Shown: one piece after another, positions 56,115-64,000 of the stretch
How the letters are laid out: the number at the start of each line of letters is the position of its first letter
How positions within the stretch are numbered: the stretch's first letter is position 1
Assembly: GCA_020466095.1 (NCBI GenBank)
Contig: CM035808.1
Location: forward strand, 20,448,980 to 20,512,979
Direction of reading: 5' to 3'
Source: Chlorops oryzae
Taxonomy: Eukaryota; Arthropoda; Insecta; Diptera; Chloropidae
Length of the DNA stretch: 64,000 nt
Made by a program: the position numbers and the translations under genes
The notes under the pieces: model-generated
Told to the model about the DNA's origin: nothing
Database searches by the model: none
The model's input: the letters and a program-made list of their open reading frames with translations, nothing else

Positions 56115-59100
56115 AGACTGAAACAACCTAGAGTTGACGGCTACCGTAATTAGAGGCAATATTAAACGGCACTTTATGTCTTCCAAAATCTCTCAATTTC
56201 ACTTAATATACTCTAAGGCTTAATAAATTTTGCGGTTTTTTTGTGCTTATGTAAATGGAATTTAAAGCAAGAGGCTCGTCGTTGTATACGTAACGTTCTT
56301 CTTTCGACCTACTCCAGTAATGACGTTGCGTTCACGCACTGTGTTTAACAATTCGAAAGAACTTATGTGTATTTGAAGTAAAGTACAAAAGAAGGGACAC
56401 ATTTTTTTTCCTTTTTCTCAGGTCGCACAAGTGAGGTTAAGGCATGACTATAAAGCAATGTCGCATCGTTATAAATCCGTATGATCCCTGAAGTTTAAAG
56501 TTTAAATATTCAGTTTATTCAGAGTCTCTTAAGTTTTTGCTCCTTTGCCGTTCAGACCTTAAGAGAACAATCAATTTACATTTCCATCAAGTGTTGTTCA
56601 AGATTCAAAGAATACCCAAAATGAGTGCCAAATCCAGAGGAGAATAACTGCCGAAAATGATTTATGTGTTTGTTTACAATAGTTCATCATGGCAGATCGC
56701 GGATTTACGCTGGAATTAAGCGAAATCTCAAGGCCATGGCATGGGGCTTTTGGGGCTATTATATACGACAAGAAAAACCACACCGACCACACTCCAAAAT
56801 AATCACATCACATTACAGGCACATAAGCGATAGGCCAAAACGAAACTCATTCTTAGAAACGACAACGACGACAGCAACGGCAGCAAACGACAAGGAGTCT
56901 AGGCTAGACTGATAAATGATTGTACGCTCTTTATGGCTCAGCGTGTGAATAAAATCCAGCCATATTAGGAAGTCATTGCGGGACACATTGCCTACACATG
57001 TATTAGAGAAGTTACTTATGGACATAGTTAAGCGTTGATTATATTCCGGTACTTATGCGCCACACCACGATCGAAAAATCGTTTTGCTTAGCTTGACACT
57101 CAGAGTTGGGCCTCTCGAACTTTGTAATCGAAAATCAGCATGTTTCCGCTGGTCTACATACAAAATTACTTTTCTTTGAACGCATATTAGAGCTTTGGGG
57201 ATGTTCTTATCTTCATTCTTTATTATCGAACTGTTTCAAGCAGACGCTCCCTCCTTCACAAGTGGTCATTCATTTTCGATTGTTTCGATGACATTTCACT
57301 GACGCCCTTTAAAGACCGAAGTTCTCCTGCAGTGTCGAGAAGAGTGAAAGTTGATGTCCTTGTTCAACTGCTGCTGTTATTTTTATTGTTTTTGTTAATG
57401 GCTTCCCCTTTGGTGTTTACTATTCATAACGTGTTTAAGTGCTTGAGACACACGTAAGCAGTTGGTTTAAAACAAAAAAAAAATCCATCGAAGTACAATT
57501 GTTAAAGTTTCACGATTGAAAGATTGATTGACAAACGATAGATTTAATAAAAATATGTAACAGAATTGATGATAGGACTTTTTCTTCGCTGATCAATTGA
57601 TTACTCAGCTTAATTTCTTGTTTAGATTAAAGGATCAGGACTCAACTATTACACGGAAATAATTAAACTGTCAAACTGAATCCTTCCATCTTCTGTTAAC
57701 CCAAAACGCTCGCAAAGACCTTTCGGAAATCTGTCTGCCAACGTGTTGATGAGGTCTACAAATAGCTAAAAATATTCTCATCAAGTCATTCCAATAAAAT
57801 AAAGTGATTACATTGCAGAAAAATAATCGGATGCCAAACCAATTAAGCGAATGTGTGATTAGGCATTCACTTTTCACATTTGGCTTTTTTTTCGAAAATA
57901 TTTGGCAAAGAAAAGAATATATTTGACACAATTTCTTAGAATGAATGAACTTAGAGCGAATGTTGGCAAACATTTGAGAAACTGTTTTGATACGCTGTTT
58001 TCATTTGTTGAAAGCTTCCAGTGGCACAGGGGAAAAGCGAAAATCAATGGAAATTGAAACTGAAAGCAATAAAATTGCATTTTTATTTCCACGCCAAAAT
58101 AAAAATGTACATAAAGACACAACAAGCATTAATAGATAAACATATCGAATCCTTTTAAAGCGATTAATCTTCCTAAAATAGAAGATTTTAAATAAAAAAT
58201 TTTTTTTGGTATCAATAAATATTAAAAAGCATACTTTTAGGGAAGGATTAAAATACTGCAATAGACATGAAAAACTGCTTGCATATTTAAAGAGTAATTT
58301 TTTAGTGTTTTTCTCTGCTTTTGGATAAAAATTTTCAAATTTTCAGTCCCACAATAAAATCAAGGAGCACTCAGATACAACTGGTATGCTCCAGGGAGTT
58401 GTTTTAGCCTATTTTTCCTTCACTTTAACAATGGATTTTCCTAAAACTGGCCCGGTTTGATACCCATGAGTCAAAAAGTCGAAACGAGATCAGTCATTAC
58501 AAGTGCAACAGAAAATATTTGAATTCAGTGCCTAATAGTATGCTTATTAATATTGAAAATAATTCCAATAGTCAGAAATCTGTTCGGTCTTGTAGCCTTG
58601 TCCATTTAAACCTGGATGGTTATACTTGTTTTTAGTACGGTTTGGCTATTTTCATCATTTCATCATTTTCAAAAGCTTGCGAGGCAAAAACCTTTTGAGC
58701 AAAAAATACCCGATTGTAGCGAAATTATTTATTGACAATTAGAAAAGCAAAATAAAAAATTTAAAAAAAAATATTTATTCTCTAAAAAAATAAGATATTA
58801 AGAGCACTGTTTTCTCTCCTTATGCGAGAAAAAAATAAAGTGCTTCTTCGATTCGACGGGTTCCAGGGTTAAGAAGGGATTTTAGATCTTGTGTGGATCT
58901 TCTGAGGGCTTAAATTATGAACCATTAGCAAGTGCTTAAAATTATATAAGTTGGTTTTTAAATTATGAGAAGCATACATCTAGGCGTAAAAGTTCTTTCA
59001 TAAACTTCAATCGGAATTTTGTTTCCTTTAGACGACTCCACAAATGTGTCACATTGTACATATTTTACCATGTTATCACCGAAAACTTTTTTAAATTTAT

Positions 59101-62100
59101 GTTTACACAATTTCACCCTTGGAGCTAAATCCCCATTTCGATTGTTCTCTCAAACAAAAGATAACGAGGCTTTGATATCTTTTAAAACATCTCCCATGCG
59201 TATTGGGAAACATATTGGAATTTTATGTATCTGGATTCAAGGAATAAAAGATTCCCATACATTTCACCAAACGGATTCGAACTTTTCGTGTTCTTACCTT
59301 TGCCTTAAAAATATATCATTTTATTTTATTTTTATTCCCTCATCTCAGCCATAAACCTTAAATTCCAGATAAGTCTTTTTTTTTTTTTGTTTCATTCGCT
59401 TTCAATAGCACCAAACATTTTTATGTATATTTGGGTTTTAAACTTTTGATAATTTTGTGCAATTTAAGGGTGAAACGGACTCAGGCAACAATTTCAATAA
59501 ACATATTTATTTATGTTACGAATAAAAAAAAACTGATTGTATTTTTCAAAAGCAACATTATTAAAAAGTTTTCAATCTATATTATTTAAAAATCCAACTT
59601 TTTAGTTGGTACCCTGCATAAAATCAGTGCTGCAACGCAGCTTATAACTTCCGCAGCAAGTAGAGTTCTCACCAAAAATTAAAACTGCATCCGCACTTCG
59701 CCAAAGGCCACAACAAATAGAAGGAACGGGAGGGGGAAAAAAACACTCTTAAACATGGAATAAAAGTTTTATTCCCAGCACGTAGCGTGTGAAAAAGCAT
59801 GCAAAACAATAAATAAAAACAACCGAAAATACCATTGGGAAGCGAGAAAATGTTAACTGAACGGAAGGAAATAAGGAGCGAAGGAAGTAAGAGATAGACT
59901 GCAAGTCATATAAAAAGATAGTAAATATAAACGTATCTTGGGGCTACTTTTAATGCCAGAAGCATTCAGTTCTAACTTCTATATGTTTTTTATTTTTATT
60001 TTTATTTTTTTAAACCATACATTTAACAGTAGCGGAAATGAAGAGAATTTGACATAAAATCATTGAATCATAAATCATCAAGTTATAATGATATTCGTTT
60101 CAACTTTTCGAGAACTTCAACAAATTGTCATAAATTTCACGAAAAATATATTTCCATAATTTACAAACATTCAATCTTATACACGCGTTCAATCTTAATA
60201 TTCGTAAGTCACAAAAAAATCAAAGCCTATAAAAATGAAATAAAAAATTTTATTGCATACTTGATGGAGTTCGGCTTGTTGGACGTTCCGTCGATATTAA
60301 ATTTTCTATTTATGTCATTTCGCATGTACTTATAACTCTTTATTTTTATATTAAAATAACTAATTAAAATGCACTTCTTTTCATTGAACCATCAACACTT
60401 TAACTGTTAGATGCAATTCCAATTGTTTTCTGGACGTTTCATTTCAAACGTCCGTTTCCGTTGAGCTCGCGTTTTGAACTGATTAAAATTATGCCCATGC
60501 ATTGCCATTATCAAGGGCTACCGCTTACGTGGTAATGTTTGACTGTTTGATAGTATTTCTCTCATTTCGTGAGGTCCTTATTCATTCAGCACTCTGTTAT
60601 TAACATTTTCTAGCACTGTTATTCCATTCAACGCTCTCTACGCGTGCGCAATTCAAAATACTACGAAAACACTGAAAACAGCTGATTCAATGCAATTTAA
60701 ATGCTTGCTTTCAAATCAAAACAAACGTCTTGCTTTGACTCGTTGATAAGCCAGTCAGCACGCAAGCACGTTGTTCATGGCTACACGTCCACACACAATC
60801 ACACTCACACACACATGTGCACATGGACTTCAAACCAAAAAATGCAGCTGGAAGCGTAAATGTATGTTAATGGGCGCAAGAATAAGCTGTGGAGGCAGAA
60901 GCTAGTGAACTGCCGCCCCCTTTAAAAAGTGTAAATAACGGCAGCTTGCTTCGATTGTTTCATTCGAATGTTTCAATTCCTGGAAAATTAATTTCTGTTC
61001 AGAGCATAAATATCATAGGAATCCTTATTTAACTTTCAAAGGACTTGACCTTCGCTCATTCCCACTCTCATCCTTCTGTCTTTCTGATTCGGTCTTCCCT
61101 TCGTCAAAGCATTGAACTTAATCAAAACGATATCTATTGAATGTAGGCAAAATATCTCTGACGTAATTAGGTATGCAAAGAGCAAATCAAAATCATAAAT
61201 TCATATCTCCCAGGCCAATATTTTATTAGATAATAAATTTTTTGAGGAAAGAGCTACATAGGTAGATACCTCCAGCCTTCACACTTTCGATGGAATTTCA
61301 TTAAAAAAAAATAAAAATAAAAAAAATATACTACCCAGATCCTTTTACAGCTCATTGAACTGCGTCGCTTCTTGTGACGCTTCTGCTGTCGGGCTGAATT
61401 CCTTAGCAATTCTCGGCGTCGTTTTCATTGGTGATTTTTTCCACTCGTTTCATTCGTGTTCTTTGTCTTTTTTTTTATTATTATTATTTTTTTTTTTCTT
61501 TAGAAGAATTTTCTCATAGACAGCATCCGATGATTATTTCTCTTTTATTGTCGACTTCGATTGCATGCCATCGGAAACGGATGTCGTTTGATTGCTTGTC
61601 CTACATCGGTTAACAACCATCGACATTTCCATTGCCATCGTCATGCCTTTTCTTTTCATCTTTCTATCTTTTCAGCATTGTGTTTTGTATTTTTTGTCTT
61701 TTCCAATTTTATTTTATTTTCTTCGTTTTCTCTTAAATTTCTTAAATTTTTCAATATCATTGGCCGGAATTAGTTCTTCTCGCTCCTCATCGCTGTAAGC
61801 ATCGCTGTGTTTTTTTTTTTTGTTTTTATCTATCGCTATCAATCGTTGTCTTTGCCATTGCTCATGTCCGTTCGCCTTCGTTTATGCTCACATTTATCGC
61901 GTTCTTAGCCTGTGGCTACGTCTGGAATTCCGTTGAAGATTTACGGCGAGATGGCTTCATTCACGTGCGCCATTAGGCGATATCTGTGTAACGATTCCTG
62001 CCCGTTCTTCCACATTTCTATACGAGAAATATTTAAGAAAAGAAAGAAAAATAGAATCTGTGTGTTTTTATTTCGCTGTCAACGGAAGTAGGTCAGTAAA

Positions 62101-62461
62101 ATCTCCTAACGACTTATTTTGTCTGATTCCACAAAGTTGAATGGGCATCGATAAATCAAAAAAAAAAAAAAAAAAAAAAATGAAAACGAAAGTTTGGGGA
62201 TGCGTTAAAAAATTATTATTAAATAAATAAATAAAATACATCCTTTTTCAAATTGAATTATTTAAGGTCGATCAATTTTGTAAAAAGACTTCAAATGTAA
62301 GCAAACAATTTTAATCGCCTCGGACACCCTTACGGCTAAAACGGCTCATTGAACTGATAAAGGACTGAAGCCACATTTTAACCAGAAATTGCGGTTGTCC
62401 AATGAGAATTCTTTACTTTTGAAATTTGATGCAATTATCATTTATTTGACATTTGGATTAT
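56115..62461. other. long noncoding stretch
   Basis: About 6.3 kb without a recognisable gene. 57050-57420 and 60400-61000 are slightly richer in G+C and may be regulatory. 61420-61820 is T/CTT-rich and gives Phe/Leu-rich ORFs. No element termini found by eye. Confidence 0.4.
62158..62180. repeat. poly-A run
   Basis: An uninterrupted run of more than 20 A. No retroposon body is recognisable next to it. Confidence 0.9.
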
Positions 62462-62465
62462 TTAA

Positions 62466-62598
62466 CCCGGTAGCGCCTAGCGATGCCATATGGCATGACT
62501 AAGATGGTTAAATTTTTGTCATCGCCATTTCTGAACCGGTTCATATTTTATTTTATATTTTATAAGTATTTATTTTTTTGAAATCAGGCGCTACCGGG
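62466..62598. mobile_element. piggyBac-type MITE, 133 bp
   Basis: Ends CCCGGTAGCGCCT and AGGCGCTACCGGG-type inverted repeats (13 bp, nearly perfect) flanked by TTAA at 62462-62465 and 62599-62602. The terminal CCC and the TTAA duplication are the piggyBac signature. An internal CCATATGG dyad is present. Sequence unlike the two CCCTCT elements, so a different subfamily. Confidence 0.8.
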
Positions 62599-62602
62599 TT
62601 AA

Positions 62603-64000
62603 TTTCCTTCCCGCTTAACAAAGAAGAAAACCTAATTAAGGCCGCTTGCATTAAAGCAGCTCACGTTTTTAATTACGAATAAAGCTCTACTGAAAAAATG
62701 GTCCTTTCTAAGGGAAAGCTCTCAAAAGCAGAAGGATTCTGTTAGCAAAACGAACAAACTGATGACTGCAATTGATGACATGGATTCTGATTCTGATTGC
62801 TTCAAGCTTAATGACACGAATGCCTGTAGCTCTAAGGACAGTGATTGTATTTCTGCTGTCAGGTAAAGAATCTTACATAAAGGATTAGAAATCTTGTTCT
62901 CAACATTGAATGTTATCTTGAAGTGTGAAAAGTACTTAAATATTGCTAAATTATAGTATCGTAATGCTTTCTGAAGGTTAATAAAGTCACTTTTTTATGA
63001 AATGACAATTATGGTAAGAAAAATTAAGCAATTTAGCATACTTAATGGTATACTTTTATACTTCTCGAAGTAAAATGGGTCTTTAAAAGTAAAATGGTTT
63101 TTTTTTAATATAAAGTTTCCTAGCACATTTTGTAATTGGTTATCGCTTGAGCAAGAGAAAATTAAATTCATAATTAAAGCCCTCAGAAGATCCATACCAT
63201 TTCTAAAATCCTTGATCAGAATTTTCTTAAATAGACAAATGTACAAGAATGAACAGATTTTGGACATATGGAATTTTAAATATTTATAAGCATACTTTTT
63301 GGCGCGGAATTTAAATACCCCTACACTGCAGTAATGAGCCGTTCGATTTCCTTAGAAGGACTGGCCTTTGATCGGTCCAAATCCAAGCGGTTATATTATG
63401 GCAGTCGGCTCCATGGAATTCGGCTAGCCGGGGGTCGGTAATAAACGGGATGGTTTAAGGTTAGTCTGTAAATGACACTTTCATCAACTTAGAATATATA
63501 TAAGAAATTGGTTTCTTATTTTCCTTATTTCACTATCCTAAAAGCAGACAAAATTACAACAATTGACCCAAAAAAAAAAACTGTCCTACGGTCAGCCGTT
63601 TCGCGGACTAGTCCCTCTCCAATAACAGGCTCATGTTAAAAAGGTCAGTTGAATACCTCCATTAGAAGTGGAATTATGAGGGAACTAGTACTGGTAACAT
63701 GAAGGACTGACCGAAGGCAACACTTGGATCAGTCCATATTACAGCTGGGTAGTTATCGCTATCATAAAGGGCCCATGAGGCCTCAGTGTGTCATTCTTCG
63801 TGACGGCAGCCACATTAAACTAACCAAGTAATAGCCAAAATATACTTAAGAATGAAATTATTTCTTACTTTAAGAATGAGTCATTAATTTTCTGAGCCAT
63901 TTTGTTTTGGAAACGGATGCGGTACATAAAAATTGATAGCTTTTAAGATCTTGAATTGCATTCGCATCGATACTTTAGCTGTAATCAGCCATTAAGTATG
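62603..64000. other. noncoding end of window
   Basis: 62603-63290 is AT-rich with nothing recognised. 63300-63840 is more balanced in composition and contains several short inverted repeats, suggesting a decayed retroposon or structured repeat. It has no ORF of note. Confidence 0.35.

Overview
The window is AT-rich, intron-bearing animal DNA, most likely from a higher dipteran and plausibly a tephritid-like fly. The evidence is short GT-AG introns of 63-66 bp, insect-style promoters, and many copies of a dipteran 'mini-me'/DINE-1-like element that begins TATACCC and carries GTCY tetranucleotide tracts. The species assignment is inference. I found no bacterial genes, CRISPR array, rRNA or intact tRNA.

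Two genes can be supported. (1) On the plus strand, a compact two-exon gene (CDS 11776-12483) encodes a 213-residue protein that ends exactly in WRPW, the Groucho/TLE-recruiting tetrapeptide of Hairy/E(spl) repressors, yet no bHLH or Orange domain is visible. It has TATA boxes upstream and AATAAA downstream. (2) On the minus strand, eight exons between 37354 and 17761 join with consistent phases into a 414-residue class A (rhodopsin-like) peptide-type GPCR. Seven transmembrane segments are recognisable. Its second intron is about 15.7 kb and is the main repeat reservoir of the window.

Layout: 1-11.5 kb holds simple repeats, one mini-me copy, a piggyBac-type MITE and a 1-kb minisatellite with an 11-bp period. 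11.5-12.65 kb is the WRPW gene. 12.65-17.3 kb is noncoding with a MITE nested inside a piggyBac-type MITE. 17.3-37.6 kb is the receptor gene. Its introns contain a three-level nested insertion (intron 5) and, in intron 2, Harbinger-like foldback elements, a chimeric mini-me element, a 2.4-kb tandem duplication and a tRNA-like SINE candidate. 37.6-46 kb is a repeat cluster with promoter-like leader cassettes and another foldback flanked by a perfect 3-bp duplication. 46-64 kb is largely noncoding, with a 714-bp palindromic hAT-like element flanked by a perfect 8-bp target duplication, two further Helentron-type elements (one internally amplified into five units) and a third piggyBac-type MITE.

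None of the other long ORFs looks like a protein family. Most lie in microsatellites, minisatellites or mobile elements. No transposase or reverse transcriptase gene was recognised, so all mobile elements here appear non-autonomous. The two genes face opposite directions and nothing in the sequence shows that they cooperate.
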